From Bdellovibrionales bacterium RIFOXYA1_FULL_36_14 (lineage in GTDB: Bacteria > Bdellovibrionota > Bacteriovoracia > Bacteriovoracales > Bacteriovoracaceae): a stretch of DNA of 64,000 nt. Both the position numbers and the translations under genes were made by a program. The notes below the pieces were generated by a model. It ran no database searches. It was not told the origin of the DNA and saw only the letters and a list, made by a program, of their open reading frames with translations. Below are positions 27,038 through 36,328 of this stretch, piece by piece. Position 1 is the first letter of the stretch; the number at the start of each line of letters is the position of its first letter. Location of the stretch: assembly GCA_001769975.1 (NCBI GenBank), contig MEPW01000018.1, positions 93,231 through 157,230 of the forward strand, in the 5' to 3' direction.

Positions 27038-28759
27038 ATGACAAAACTTTGGCTTTATCGACAATTTTTGCTTTTTTTGGTGCTTGTTATTGCAGTTTTT
27101 AATACCGCCAGGGCACAAGAGTATATTAAGGGGGAGTTGATTGTTAAGTTTAAACATGATTCAGTTAAAAATTTAAATAATTTAATAAAAGGTTTTGACG
27201 GAAAACTTGAGAGAAAGATTCAGCTATTAAGTGGAGATTTATATTTAATCAAGTTTGATCAAAAATCAGATATGAAACAAATGGCCAATTTAATTTCCAA
27301 AGAATCTGCGGTCGAATATGCTGAACCCAATTACGCCTTGAAAATAGATGAACCAGTTGATCAAGGGCTTATTAATGAGGTTATTTTTGGTCAAGAAATG
27401 GATTTAGGGTATAGCCCAACCGATCCTCAATTTAATATTCTTTGGGGGCTTCATAATACTGGAAAAAATGATCCCACGGGCTCAGTAGGAGTGGCCGGTG
27501 CCGATATTAATGCTTTAAAAGCTTGGGATCTGACTACAGGAAGCAGAAATATTAAGGTTGCCATAATTGATACAGGAATTGATTATAATCACCCAGACTT
27601 GAAAAATAATATTTGGGTTAATACTGCTGAAAAAAATGGTAAGCCTGGAGTGGATGACGATCATAACGGTTTTATTGATGATATTCATGGTTACGATTTT
27701 GCTAATAAGGATGGCGATCCCATGGATGGTCACGGACATGGAACTCATTGTTCAGGAACAATCGGCGCGGTTCATAATAACAACCAAGGGGTAGCCGGTG
27801 TCATGGATCAAGTCGAATTAGTCGGACTTAAATTTTTGACTGATAGTGGTTCAGGCTCAACTCTTGATGCGGTGGAAGCTATCAATTACGCTACTAAATT
27901 AGATGTAGATGTCATGAGTAATTCCTGGGGAGGAGGCCCATTTTCTCAAGCATTATTTGATGTCATTAAAGTGGCCAGTGATGCCGGAATTATTTTTGTA
28001 GCCGCCGCAGGTAATTCTAGTACTGATAATGATGATACCAATCAATATCCTTCCAGTTACGAAATAGATAATGTGATTGCTGTTGCTTCACATACTAATG
28101 CTGATAGTTTATCCAGTTTTTCATGCTATGGAAAAACTTCCGTGGATGTTGCAGCACCAGGAAGCAATATTTATTCAACTGTTAAGAATGCTTCTTATGC
28201 AACCTATTCAGGAACATCAATGGCAACTCCTCATGTAGCAGGAGCTTTAGGGTTAATGGTTAGCCATACCGGTAGACTTTCTCATAGCGAGATGAGGGAG
28301 CGAGTTCTTCTGACTTCAAATTATGTAACCAGTTATAAAAATAAAATTGTCAGTAATGGCAGATTGGATGTTTATAATTTAATCACCGATACACGTCCTC
28401 CACGCCCTTGGACACCAGGGGAAAATGATTGGATAAAAGTATCTTTGGATGAAGCATTTGAATCAACTCACCCTTATCAAGATAGCGTGGTAATGGAAAG
28501 ATCCATAACAATTCCAAACGCTAAAATGATCCGTATAAGGTTTGTTAAATTTGAATCCGAAGCTCAATATGATTATTTGAATGTTTCCGGTAAGGATGGA
28601 GTGGTGGTATCAAAACTATCTGGTCCTAAATATGGTGCAGTGGTGTCAGAAGAAGTTATGGGCGATACCCTAAAACTTAAATTTGTGGCAGATAATTCTA
28701 TATCATTGTGGGGTTTTAAGGCAGAAGAAGTAGAAGTTATTTATAATATTCCCGAATAA
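27038..28759 (+). CDS. Secreted subtilisin-like serine protease (S8) with propeptide and C-terminal domain
   Basis: 573 residues. Sec signal peptide ends at TARA-Q (about 26). An I9-like propeptide (about 27-105, GELIVKF...VEYAEPNY) follows. The catalytic domain has Asp in VAIIDTGIDYNHPDL, His in GHGHGTHCSGT, oxyanion Asn in AAAGNSS, and Ser in SGTSMATPHVAGA (about 390). The last ~100 residues form a strand-rich, CUB-like module (YDYLNVSGKDG) that may bind substrate or be cut off. GAGGAGA precedes ATG 27038. Likely exported across both membranes for extracellular or periplasmic protein breakdown. Transcription ends at the terminator just downstream. Confidence 0.93.
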   Translation: MTKLWLYRQFLLFLVLVIAVFNTARAQEYIKGELIVKFKHDSVKNLNNLIKGFDGKLERKIQLLSGDLYLIKFDQKSDMKQMANLISKESAVEYAEPNYALKIDEPVDQGLINEVIFGQEMDLGYSPTDPQFNILWGLHNTGKNDPTGSVGVAGADINALKAWDLTTGSRNIKVAIIDTGIDYNHPDLKNNIWVNTAEKNGKPGVDDDHNGFIDDIHGYDFANKDGDPMDGHGHGTHCSGTIGAVHNNNQGVAGVMDQVELVGLKFLTDSGSGSTLDAVEAINYATKLDVDVMSNSWGGGPFSQALFDVIKVASDAGIIFVAAAGNSSTDNDDTNQYPSSYEIDNVIAVASHTNADSLSSFSCYGKTSVDVAAPGSNIYSTVKNASYATYSGTSMATPHVAGALGLMVSHTGRLSHSEMRERVLLTSNYVTSYKNKIVSNGRLDVYNLITDTRPPRPWTPGENDWIKVSLDEAFESTHPYQDSVVMERSITIPNAKMIRIRFVKFESEAQYDYLNVSGKDGVVVSKLSGPKYGAVVSEEVMGDTLKLKFVADNSISLWGFKAEEVEVIYNIPE

Positions 28760-28786
28760 TTAATGACTAAAAGTTAGATAAAAAAA

Positions 28787-28813
28787 GGCTGAAATATTTC
28801 AGCCTTTTTTTTT
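28787..28813. terminator. Bidirectional Rho-independent terminator between subtilase and rpmB
   Basis: Stem GGCTGAA (28787-28793) / TTCAGCC (28798-28804) with a 4-base loop. It is flanked by A residues on the left and nine T residues on the right, so it can end transcripts on both strands. It lies between the convergent subtilase and rpmB genes. Confidence 0.9.
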
Positions 28814-28831
28814 ATAGAATTTTAAATTTTA

Positions 28832-29068
28832 TTAAACTTCAAAGTCTTTTCTATTTTTTCGCAAAAATGAAGTCAACGAGCCTAATTTATCTAGTGTTCT
28901 TATGGCCCGTGTAGAAAGTCTTAATCGGATTGTTTCTCCAGTTTCTGGGTCATAAACTTTTTTGCTTTGTAAATTTGGTCTTTGGGCCATTTTCTTTCTA
29001 TTGTTTGAATGTGAAACCGTGTTTCCAACCAATCTACGCTTTCTTGTCAAGTCACATACTCTTGCCAT
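28832..29068 (-). CDS. rpmB: Ribosomal protein bL28
   Basis: 78 residues, the full family length. MARVCDLTRKRRLVGNTVSH and the following NNRKKMAQRPNLQ are the conserved N-terminal rRNA-binding part of bL28, and the C-terminal STRAIRTLDKLG segment matches. AAAGGATAAGTT precedes ATG 29068. It is a single-gene unit, not paired with rpmG as in E. coli. Confidence 0.96.
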   Translation of the reverse strand: MARVCDLTRKRRLVGNTVSHSNNRKKMAQRPNLQSKKVYDPETGETIRLRLSTRAIRTLDKLGSLTSFLRKNRKDFEV

Positions 29069-29149
29069 AACTTATCCTTTATTTATTAATTTCAACTACT
29101 AACGGTTAAAACTTATATAACGTTATTGATATAAGTGCAAGTAAATATA

Positions 29150-30082
29150 TTAGAGCAAATATTTTTTCGCAAATTTTTCAATATCGGGCGCTGTAAAACC
29201 ATGAAATTTATATAAATCTTCAGGAGTTCCTGATTCGCCAAAAATATTTCTTATTCCATAGCGACGAACTCTTTTGGGGCGATTGGCATTTTCTGACATC
29301 CATTCCGCAATCATTCCACCGGTGCCCCCATTGATAGTATGGTCTTCAAAAACAATAAATTCATCAAAATTATTTGCCAGCATACTCATAAAAGCATTAT
29401 CGATGGGATTGAGGCAATTGGCGTTGAATACTGCTGGATCGATTTTTCCTTCTTTAGCAATGTTATGGGCGGCTTCGAGGGCGTATTCCAGTACTCCACC
29501 ACAGGCCATAAAAGCGACCTTCTGACCTTTTTTTACTTCAGGAAATATGCCCGGACGTTCGAATTTGTCCATATTCATATCTTTAAGCCCTTGGCGAGTA
29601 AGTCTTAAGTAAACCGGACCTACATGATTGATAGACCATTCCACCATTTCCTTAGTTTCTTTAGCATCTGCAGGTTGTAAGACCACCATATTAGGAAGGG
29701 TCCTCATGATAGATAAATCTTCCAGTCCCATTTGAGAGTAGCCATCTTCACCAATTCCTACCCCACAATGGGTTCCTATCAGTTTCACGTTGGCATTGGC
29801 ATAGGCTATAGAAATTCTTATTTGATCAAATCTTCCCGTTAAAAATGCGGCAAAGCTACAAATAAAAGGAATTTTTCCTGAAAAGCTCATGCCGGTTGCG
29901 GCCCCAATCATATTTGCCTCTTGAATACCCATTTCAAAAAAACGATCCGGAAATTTATTTTTAAATAAGATACTCATGGTGGACTTGGATAAATCGGCAT
30001 CCAAACAAACAACATTTTTATATTTGTCCCCCAGTTCGCTTAGGGCCTCACCAAAAGCTTTTCTGCTTGCTGTTTTTCCCAT
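29150..30082 (-). CDS. Transketolase, C-terminal (pyrimidine-binding and C) subunit
   Basis: 310 residues corresponding to the second half of transketolase. It includes the Pyr domain with FFEMGIQEANMIGAATGMSF, whose Glu activates thiamine diphosphate, and the C-terminal domain ending near GESGTPEDLYKFHGF. It follows the N-terminal half by 11 bases and has its own AGGAG site. Together they make a split transketolase of the type common in archaea and several bacteria, acting in the pentose phosphate pathway. A role as dihydroxyacetone or DXP synthase cannot be excluded, but the close pairing fits transketolase. Confidence 0.9.
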   Translation of the reverse strand: MGKTASRKAFGEALSELGDKYKNVVCLDADLSKSTMSILFKNKFPDRFFEMGIQEANMIGAATGMSFSGKIPFICSFAAFLTGRFDQIRISIAYANANVKLIGTHCGVGIGEDGYSQMGLEDLSIMRTLPNMVVLQPADAKETKEMVEWSINHVGPVYLRLTRQGLKDMNMDKFERPGIFPEVKKGQKVAFMACGGVLEYALEAAHNIAKEGKIDPAVFNANCLNPIDNAFMSMLANNFDEFIVFEDHTINGGTGGMIAEWMSENANRPKRVRRYGIRNIFGESGTPEDLYKFHGFTAPDIEKFAKKYLL

Positions 30083-30093
30083 AAAAGTAACTC

Positions 30094-30939
30094 CTATAAC
30101 CCAATAGCTTGGTTTTGTTGAATCTCTTGTAGTGCTTGTTTACATTGCTCATCATTTGGAGCTGAACCGTGCCAGCCTACGATATTGCTTTCCATAAAAG
30201 AAACACCCTTGCCTTTAATAGTGTGGGCAATAATCATGGTAGGTTTTTCTGGGTGAGTTGTCGTTAGAGCTTGGACAATTTCCTCGTATTTGTGTCCGTT
30301 GATTACCAACGTATTCCATCCAAAAGCTTCCCATCTTTTTTCTGGTGGGTCCATATTTAAAACTTCTTTGACGGTTCCATCTATTTGGGCCTTATTGTAA
30401 TCCAAAATTAAAGTGAAATTTCCCAATTTGTGGTGAACGGCTGAGGAGGCGACTTCCCAAATTTGTCCTTCTTGCATTTCTCCATCTCCAATCAGAGCAT
30501 AAACTCGGTGGGGGTTTTTATCTAGCTTATAGCTCATGGCAATTCCTTGAGCTATGGAGGCACCTTGGCCCAAGGAACCTGTGGAAGCCTCAATATAAGG
30601 TAATCTGACTCTGTCAGGATGCCCCTGCAGTCGAGACCCTAGATGTCTAAGCGTCATTAATTCACTTTCGGTAATATCGTATCCGACGGCATGTAAAATT
30701 GCGTAAAGAGCAGGTACACCATGGCCTTTGGATAGTATAAAACGATCCCTGTCAAAGGTATTAACCTTGCTCGGAGAGTGTTTCATGACGCCATCTTTTG
30801 CAAATAGAGCATAAATGATTTCAACACTAGAGAGGCTTCCACCGGGGTGTCCGCTTGCGCATTGATGGATCATTTTTATAATGTTTGCCCGGATTTTAGG
30901 GGTTTCACTGGCCCAGCGATTAAAAACAGATTGATTCAT
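30094..30939 (-). CDS. Transketolase, N-terminal (thiamine diphosphate-binding) subunit
   Basis: 281 residues with the first-half motifs: CASGHPGGSLSS, DRFILSKGHGVPALYA, GSLGQGASIAQGIA, the ThDP/metal motif GDGEMQEGQIWE...YNKAQIDG, and IAHTIKGKGVSFME. These place it as the PP-domain subunit that binds the diphosphate and Mg of the cofactor. It is the first gene of a two-gene operon with the C-terminal subunit, starting from ATG 30939 with AAGGAAA upstream. Confidence 0.92.
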   Translation of the reverse strand: MNQSVFNRWASETPKIRANIIKMIHQCASGHPGGSLSSVEIIYALFAKDGVMKHSPSKVNTFDRDRFILSKGHGVPALYAILHAVGYDITESELMTLRHLGSRLQGHPDRVRLPYIEASTGSLGQGASIAQGIAMSYKLDKNPHRVYALIGDGEMQEGQIWEVASSAVHHKLGNFTLILDYNKAQIDGTVKEVLNMDPPEKRWEAFGWNTLVINGHKYEEIVQALTTTHPEKPTMIIAHTIKGKGVSFMESNIVGWHGSAPNDEQCKQALQEIQQNQAIGL

Positions 30940-31006
30940 GAAAAATTTCCTTTCCTTAGGTTAAATAAATTTAAAGTATTGTATACCAAATGAAACTTCT
31001 TAGGCA

Positions 31007-31579
31007 TTAAAAAAGCGGTAGAATTTGTTGTTTGAAATAATCAAAAAGAAGTTTGGAAAAAGTATCGAAATTGTTTTTAATCAACGTTTCATTAGTGGAT
31101 TTATTGGGAAAATCGGAGATGATTTTGTAAGAATAAAAAGGGGTATTATCTTCCCTTGATGCTTGATAAAGCCCATAGGATTCCATGTCAACCAGATCAA
31201 TATCTTTTAATGCGAATGCGTCAACGGATGTAAGGATTTTTTTTTCTGAAGTAAAACAACTAAAACTTCCGCTAGGTGTATCAATGTTATATAAAATATT
31301 TGATGCGTCAATTAGCGATTTAAGAGGGCATATTGAGTGCAGTTTTAAGGATTCGTTGATGGCCCCGGCGATACCAAGGTTGATGATAAGTTCAAAGGGA
31401 CCACGGTTGGATAAAAGTTTTTTTAAATTTTGATAGGCTAAATTTGATCCCATTTGGCAGATAAAAAGCAAAAATTTCTCGTTTTCGTAGAGATTGCTGA
31501 CCTGACTACTTTTTTTAAAAGAGTAGTTTAAAAAAAAATGATAGGCCTCTAATTTATGGGCCATTATGATAAGCTTCAT
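31007..31579 (-). CDS. Nucleoside phosphorylase / MTA-SAH nucleosidase-like protein
   Basis: 190 residues, shorter than the ~230 of MtnN. The first strand MKLIIMAHKLEAYHF, the glycine loop LIINLGIAGAIN, and DLVDMESYGLYQAS (the Met-Glu pair that holds the ribose) followed by KIISDFPNKST are typical of the PNP/UDP phosphorylase-1 superfamily. It may split purine nucleosides or futalosine/MTA-type compounds. The catalytic Asp is probably in ISDFPN. No Shine-Dalgarno is seen before ATG 31579. The gene is divergent from an aldo/keto reductase gene. Confidence 0.75.
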   Translation of the reverse strand: MKLIIMAHKLEAYHFFLNYSFKKSSQVSNLYENEKFLLFICQMGSNLAYQNLKKLLSNRGPFELIINLGIAGAINESLKLHSICPLKSLIDASNILYNIDTPSGSFSCFTSEKKILTSVDAFALKDIDLVDMESYGLYQASREDNTPFYSYKIISDFPNKSTNETLIKNNFDTFSKLLFDYFKQQILPLF

Positions 31580-31627
31580 AAATGCTTTTTATAGCTAAAA
31601 GACAATCTTTGTCAAAGGTAGATAAAA

Positions 31628-32566
31628 ATGGGTACATTGCTTAAGCAGATTTCTCCGCTGGCACTTACTTTTGGAGGTGCTTCCATCAGCGGCGAAGGTC
31701 GTGGGTATGGTTTTGGAGATATATCAAAGGACCAGTCTCTTGCTCTTTTACAATATGCCTTTGAGCGTGGCATAAAAATCTATGATACTGCTCCAATCTA
31801 TGGTTTTAGAACCAGTGAGCAAAGAATTGGAGCTGCATTTAAAAAAATTAGAGAGAAAGTTTTTATAGTCTCAAAATGTGGAGTGTGTTGGCATGATAAC
31901 TTACGAGTTAATATGAGTAATGATCCCAAAATTGTCACTAAAATGCTTGAGACTACTCTTAAAGATTTAGCTAGTTCTTACGTGGATCTTTACATGATTC
32001 ACTGGCCTGATAAAAATGTCGATGTACGGGTTACTATGGAAGTTTTATCTAAGGCCAAACTTCAGGGGAAGATTAAACATATTGGTCTTTGTAATACCAA
32101 TTTAGACGAAATCAATAAGGCCTGCGAGATTGATAATGTGGAAGTGATTCAATCAGAGCTCAATTTATTTAATCGACATGTAGTGCGTGAAATGTTTAAA
32201 GAAATAAAAAAGACTCAGCGAAGTTTTATGTCTTGGGGAACTCTGGATAAGGGAATTTTAACGGGACATGCTCATCTTGAAAGAAAGTATGACGCCAGCG
32301 ACCTGCGAAGCTCTGCTCCCTGGTGGAAAAAATCCAATCTAGATTTTAAGTTTAAAAAATATAAAGAATTAAAATGGATTTTGAATAAATACCATATAAC
32401 TGGAGCAGAACTCGCTGTTGGGCATAACCTTATGTATGACGAAGTTGATCAGGTTATTGTGGGAATGAGAAGTGAAAAACAATTAGATGAGGTCTTACAA
32501 GCACTGCAAAACAAGATACCAAAAGAGGCGATCTTGGAGGCAATAAGTATAATCGATGATGAATGA
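31628..32566 (+). CDS. Aldo/keto reductase
   Basis: 312 residues, a (beta/alpha)8 NAD(P)H-dependent oxidoreductase. The catalytic tetrad is visible: Asp and Tyr in IYDTAPIYG, Lys in VFIVSKCG, and His in LYMIHWPD. AAAGGTAG precedes ATG 31628. The next gene, a family 2 glycosyltransferase, overlaps its end by 11 bases, so the two are co-translated. A sugar-modifying role (for example, in surface polysaccharide) is suggested only by this neighbour. Confidence 0.9.
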   Translation: MGTLLKQISPLALTFGGASISGEGRGYGFGDISKDQSLALLQYAFERGIKIYDTAPIYGFRTSEQRIGAAFKKIREKVFIVSKCGVCWHDNLRVNMSNDPKIVTKMLETTLKDLASSYVDLYMIHWPDKNVDVRVTMEVLSKAKLQGKIKHIGLCNTNLDEINKACEIDNVEVIQSELNLFNRHVVREMFKEIKKTQRSFMSWGTLDKGILTGHAHLERKYDASDLRSSAPWWKKSNLDFKFKKYKELKWILNKYHITGAELAVGHNLMYDEVDQVIVGMRSEKQLDEVLQALQNKIPKEAILEAISIIDDE

Positions 32567-33431
32567 GACTAATTTTTTTTCAGTGATTGTTCCGACTTAT
32601 AACCGGGAAAAAGTCCTTTTCCGGGCCATCAATTCAGTGATGAATCAAACTTTTTCGGATTTTGATTTATGGATTATAGATGATGGTTCTACTGATTCGA
32701 CTGAACATTTAGTTAAAGAGTATCGTAAGCATCATCCTTTGCGAGAAAAGATATTTTATCAAAAAATTGAAAATCAAGGTGTGAGTGCCGCTCGCAATGT
32801 CGGAATTCAAATCTCGGAAGGTAAGTGGCTGGCCTTCCTAGATTCAGATGATGAATGGCTTCCAGACAAGTTATTTAAGCAGCGAAAATTTATTGATGAG
32901 AGGCCTGATATCAAGATTGTCCACGGGGAAGAAATTTGGATAAGAAATGGAGTGAGAGTAAACCCGAAGAAAATCCATCAAAAATACGGAGGAATGATTT
33001 ATAAACTATGTCTACCGCTTTGTCGAATTAGTCCCTCTGCTGCGGTAATTGAGAGAAGAATGCTTCTTTCCATGGGTAATTTTGATGAAGATTTTATTGT
33101 GTGTGAGGATTATTTTTTGTGGTTAAAAATCACTTCACTTTTTGAAGTTGGTTTTATTACTGACCCGCTAATAATAAAATATGGTGGTCATGAAGATCAA
33201 CTCTCCCATAAATATCATTCAATGGATTATTATAGGGTGCAGGCCATGTATAAAATTTTAACGACTAGAAATTTACCTGAAGAAGATAAACAAGCTACCT
33301 TGAAAGAAATATATGCTAAGAGTGAAATATTAATAGCTGGATATTTAAAGCATAATAATTTAAAAAATTTAGAAGAAATACAAAGGATCTATGACATCAG
33401 CCGAAACCTACTTAAGGAAATGGGATGTTGA
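32556..33431 (+). CDS. Family 2 glycosyltransferase
   Basis: 291 residues, soluble GT-A fold. Starts FFSVIVPTYNREKVLFRAI, then WIIDDGSTDSTEHLV (nucleotide-sugar Asp pair), VSAARNVGI, and WLAFLDSDDEW, the DxD metal motif. The later SPSAAVIERR and CEDYFLWLKI blocks are typical of GT2 enzymes that build polysaccharides or glycolipids. Two adjacent ATG codons (32556, 32559) are possible starts inside the end of the aldo/keto reductase gene. Its 3' end overlaps a convergent exported-protein gene by 20 bases. Confidence 0.9.
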   Translation: MMNETNFFSVIVPTYNREKVLFRAINSVMNQTFSDFDLWIIDDGSTDSTEHLVKEYRKHHPLREKIFYQKIENQGVSAARNVGIQISEGKWLAFLDSDDEWLPDKLFKQRKFIDERPDIKIVHGEEIWIRNGVRVNPKKIHQKYGGMIYKLCLPLCRISPSAAVIERRMLLSMGNFDEDFIVCEDYFLWLKITSLFEVGFITDPLIIKYGGHEDQLSHKYHSMDYYRVQAMYKILTTRNLPEEDKQATLKEIYAKSEILIAGYLKHNNLKNLEEIQRIYDISRNLLKEMGC

Positions 33432-34479
33432 TAGAGATTGAATGAATCGTCGATGCCCAAATTTCATCTTGCGGATTACTATGGGGGATGATTAATTTAT
33501 AGTTGGCAATCAGCCACTTGGTTTTTAATTCCGGTATAAAAGCCATAAAATCTGTATCAATTTTAAAAATGAAAGCAATCGGTGGCTTTTCTAAAGAACG
33601 CATACGAATGCCAAGATAAAGTCCGTCTGCGAATTTATAGCGATGTCTGAAATGTTCACCGATAAAAAAACTAAGTCCATAGGTTTCTTGAAATAATCTA
33701 TCAAATTCAAAGCGGAGAAATGGTTTGGTGCCGTAATATGACTCTTTACTATCAGATAAAGTATAAAGTTTTAATTCTCGTATTTCGTAAAGGTAGGAAC
33801 TGTTGCCAGACGTTTTTAAATATTTAAAGTCAGAAGCAATAATCTTTTGATCTTGGGTTAGTGAATCAAGATTGATGAAATTGTCTTCGGAAACTATTTG
33901 CGAAGAAGTTTTGGAGGCATAAAAATCGGAACGAAGCAGTTTGTAGAGGGAAAAATCAAAGGCAGTTTTGTCTTGATTGGTTTTGTATTTAGAATTTAGT
34001 CCATACTTGATATCTTTTTTTAAATAAATATTGGCCCTTGGATCAGTCGGATCAATTCGATTGTCGATGGAAAAAAGGGTTCCCGCATTGATATCGACAA
34101 AAAGACCGGGAAGTAAGTGGTGTTCTTTAAATTTTATATAGGGTAGGGGCGTGCCGAAGGTAAGATTGATATCCACCAACTTTTCCGTATTGATGTTCTT
34201 GCTTAAAACTTCCATGACATTAAGTTGCTTTATAAGTGGGTTAGTGGAACTATCCATCGCTTCTTTGACTTCACTAATAAGCGTTTTAATGCCTTTAGAA
34301 TAAAATAGGTCAAATTCAAAAAAATTTTTATAAACATCTTTGGTTAGCAGCCTATTGGTGTAGATGCGATCCCGGTACAAAGAATATTTTTTGATTTCAC
34401 TGCGATCTTGAAAGGCGGCATGGGTAAATGTACAGCATAATCCCAAAAGGACTATAATATAAAGTAATTGGGTTTTCAT
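33412..34479 (-). CDS. Exported protein of unknown function, possibly outer-membrane associated
   Basis: 355 residues from ATG 34479, which has GGAGATA just before it; the ATG three codons earlier has no site. Signal peptide MKTQLLYIIVLLGLCCTFTHA. The mature part is rich in alternating aromatic/polar strands in its C-terminal third (YGTKPFLRFEFDRLF, FADGLYLGIRMRS), suggesting a beta-rich or barrel-like fold, and ends in ISINIPFP. I do not recognise a family. It overlaps the convergent glycosyltransferase gene by 20 bases and is divergent from the HDAC-like gene. Confidence 0.65.
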   Translation of the reverse strand: MKTQLLYIIVLLGLCCTFTHAAFQDRSEIKKYSLYRDRIYTNRLLTKDVYKNFFEFDLFYSKGIKTLISEVKEAMDSSTNPLIKQLNVMEVLSKNINTEKLVDINLTFGTPLPYIKFKEHHLLPGLFVDINAGTLFSIDNRIDPTDPRANIYLKKDIKYGLNSKYKTNQDKTAFDFSLYKLLRSDFYASKTSSQIVSEDNFINLDSLTQDQKIIASDFKYLKTSGNSSYLYEIRELKLYTLSDSKESYYGTKPFLRFEFDRLFQETYGLSFFIGEHFRHRYKFADGLYLGIRMRSLEKPPIAFIFKIDTDFMAFIPELKTKWLIANYKLIIPHSNPQDEIWASTIHSISINIPFP

Positions 34480-34523
34480 TATCTCCATTATATAATAGCA
34501 ATGAGATAACCTTGGTCGGTAAA

Positions 34524-35489
34524 ATGATCCTGAAAAAAGATTTTAATGTGAATCTGGCGCAATTTGGAATTGATATTCCACTGGGTGAACGTATGGACAT
34601 AATACTTGATCATTTAACATCTAATTACTCGGATAATATTTATTACCCAAACGACTTTCAAAATTTGAGGCTTACTAAGGATGATGTATTATTGGCCCAT
34701 ACCAACATTTATGTGGAAGAGTTACTCGGGGATAATATAGATAGAATAATGAGAAATTGTTATGAGTTAGATCTGCATGGTGATAAAGAACCTCGCTTAG
34801 ATTTTCGACCCTTGAGGGATCTCATTTTACGGGAAGCCTACTACACTTATCAGGGAATGAAATTGGCAATCCAACACGGGTTTTGCTATTTTTTAGGTGG
34901 TGGTATGCACCATGCGATGAGTTTTTCAGGAAGGGGTTTTTGCTTGATCAACGATATAGTTATTGGGGCAAAAAAGCTTATGCGCGAACATTTGATCAAA
35001 AAAGTCTGGGTAATTGATGTTGATGCTCATAAGGGAGATGGTACCAGTGAAATCTGTTATCAAGATTCTAACTTTTTCACGTTGAGTATACATATGCAAT
35101 ATGCCTGGCCTTTGTGTGGTAAAAACCCTGGTGATCCGGAAATGATTCCGTCTAATATTGATATTCCGGTCGGTTTAAATGAAGAAAGAAATTATTTGGC
35201 CAAACTTAGTGCCGGATTAAATAAATTAGAAAAAGAAGGCCTGCCAAAACCAGAACTGGCCATCGTTGTGGATGGTGCGGATCCATACGAAGAGGATGAA
35301 TTACCAGGAACGAGTGGGCTTAAGCTGACAAAAACACAAATGCTTGCTAGAGATCAGATGATTTATCGCTTTCTTCAAAGCAATCATATTCCCATGCTGT
35401 TTGTGATGGGGGGAGGTTATGGAAAAAAAGCGGGACAAATTTATATTCAGTTTCTGGATTGGCTTTTAAAGCAGAGGTCTTGTGAGTAG
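34524..35489 (+). CDS. Histone-deacetylase-superfamily hydrolase
   Basis: 321 residues from ATG 34524 (TTG 34512 also possible). Conserved features are in order: GGGMHHAMSFSGRGFCLINDI with the active His pair and Asn, WVIDVDAHKGDGTSE with the zinc Asp and His (about 165), and VVDGADPYEEDELPG with the third zinc Asp. GGGYG is near the end. Bacterial relatives remove acetyl groups from polyamines, proteins or acetoin-linked compounds; the substrate here is unknown. It is cytoplasmic and is the first gene of a tight run with the DUF2227 membrane protein and the TIR-like protein. Confidence 0.9.
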   Translation: MILKKDFNVNLAQFGIDIPLGERMDIILDHLTSNYSDNIYYPNDFQNLRLTKDDVLLAHTNIYVEELLGDNIDRIMRNCYELDLHGDKEPRLDFRPLRDLILREAYYTYQGMKLAIQHGFCYFLGGGMHHAMSFSGRGFCLINDIVIGAKKLMREHLIKKVWVIDVDAHKGDGTSEICYQDSNFFTLSIHMQYAWPLCGKNPGDPEMIPSNIDIPVGLNEERNYLAKLSAGLNKLEKEGLPKPELAIVVDGADPYEEDELPGTSGLKLTKTQMLARDQMIYRFLQSNHIPMLFVMGGGYGKKAGQIYIQFLDWLLKQRSCE

Positions 35490-35991
35490 TGGAAAAAATC
35501 ATGATCGTTTAAATCTTTTGATTGGCATGATATTAGTAGGAGCACTGATTGGCTTTACTCTGAATTGGGCCCTGGCTTTTTTCTTTTTAGCCGGCTGGCT
35601 TTTTTCCACGTTGTTTTTTTCTCCAGATACCGATATTGTTCCCAAAAAAAGAACTGGTTTTTTGCAGTTTATACTTTACCCGTATTCTATTTTGTTTAAA
35701 CACCGAGGTCTTTCACATCATTTAGTTTTTGGCACCCTCACCAGATTAGTATATGGAATTATTCTGTTTGGGATCCTTGTATTTATTTTTTACAAGATGG
35801 GATATCTTTCAATTTCTTTAAGCCATTATGGAAAATTTTTGTATGAGTTCATCAAAAATTTTGATTATAGTCAGTCGATATATAAATATTTTGTGTGGTT
35901 TTTTTCGGGAATGTTTTTATCAGATCTTTGTCATATCTTTGTGGATAAGTTTATCAGCATGGTTAGAAGAATAACGAGGAGAGTTTTTTGA
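35482..35991 (+). CDS. DUF2227-like membrane protein with metal-binding motifs
   Basis: 169 residues, GTG start overlapping the HDAC-like gene by 8 bases. Three hydrophobic membrane segments (about 12-45, 85-105, 128-150). The motifs FFSPDTDIVPKK and FKHRGLSHHLVFGTLTRL, and a late SDLCHIFVD, form the Asp/His set seen in DUF2227 and YdjM-like putative metal-dependent membrane hydrolases. Activity is unproven for the family. Overlaps on both sides indicate translation as part of the HDAC-DUF2227-TIR unit. Confidence 0.75.
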   Translation: MSSGKNHDRLNLLIGMILVGALIGFTLNWALAFFFLAGWLFSTLFFSPDTDIVPKKRTGFLQFILYPYSILFKHRGLSHHLVFGTLTRLVYGIILFGILVFIFYKMGYLSISLSHYGKFLYEFIKNFDYSQSIYKYFVWFFSGMFLSDLCHIFVDKFISMVRRITRRVF

Positions 35992-36323
35992 AAAGCATTT
36001 ATATATGCCATGACAAATCGGATATATTCCATGCCAATCAAATTAAAAATATGTTTGAGTTGGAAAATATTGTGTGTGAGAACTTAAATCAAGCTGATGT
36101 TTATCTGTTTATCTTTTCAGATTCAGCTAATCGAAGTAAAAAAGTTTTAGATGAATTACAAAAAATTGTTTCTCTGGATAAAAAATTTTTAACTCTTAAA
36201 TACACTGATAAAATACCCTCAGATGAATTATCATTTTACATAGGTGCAACCCAGTGGATGGATATGAACAAAGAGCAATCGATGCGGGATTTACTTAGTA
36301 AAGTTTTGCATCAGATTAGATAG
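35988..36323 (+). CDS. Short TIR-like domain protein
   Basis: 111 residues, TTG start at 35988 with AGGAG upstream, overlapping the DUF2227 gene by 4 bases. The first strand IYICHDKSD resembles TIR box 1 (FISYSxxD). The middle VYLFIFSDSANRSKKVLDEL matches the S..S..S..V..EL block, whose Glu is the catalytic residue of TIR NAD-cleaving enzymes. The end YIGATQWMDM resembles the W-D box. It is shorter than usual (about 130-150) because the BB-loop region is reduced. Known bacterial TIR proteins act in defence signalling or NAD depletion; here that is inference. A SEFIR-like or inactive relative is possible. Confidence 0.6.
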   Translation: MKSIYICHDKSDIFHANQIKNMFELENIVCENLNQADVYLFIFSDSANRSKKVLDELQKIVSLDKKFLTLKYTDKIPSDELSFYIGATQWMDMNKEQSMRDLLSKVLHQIR

Positions 36324-36328
36324 TTTTT

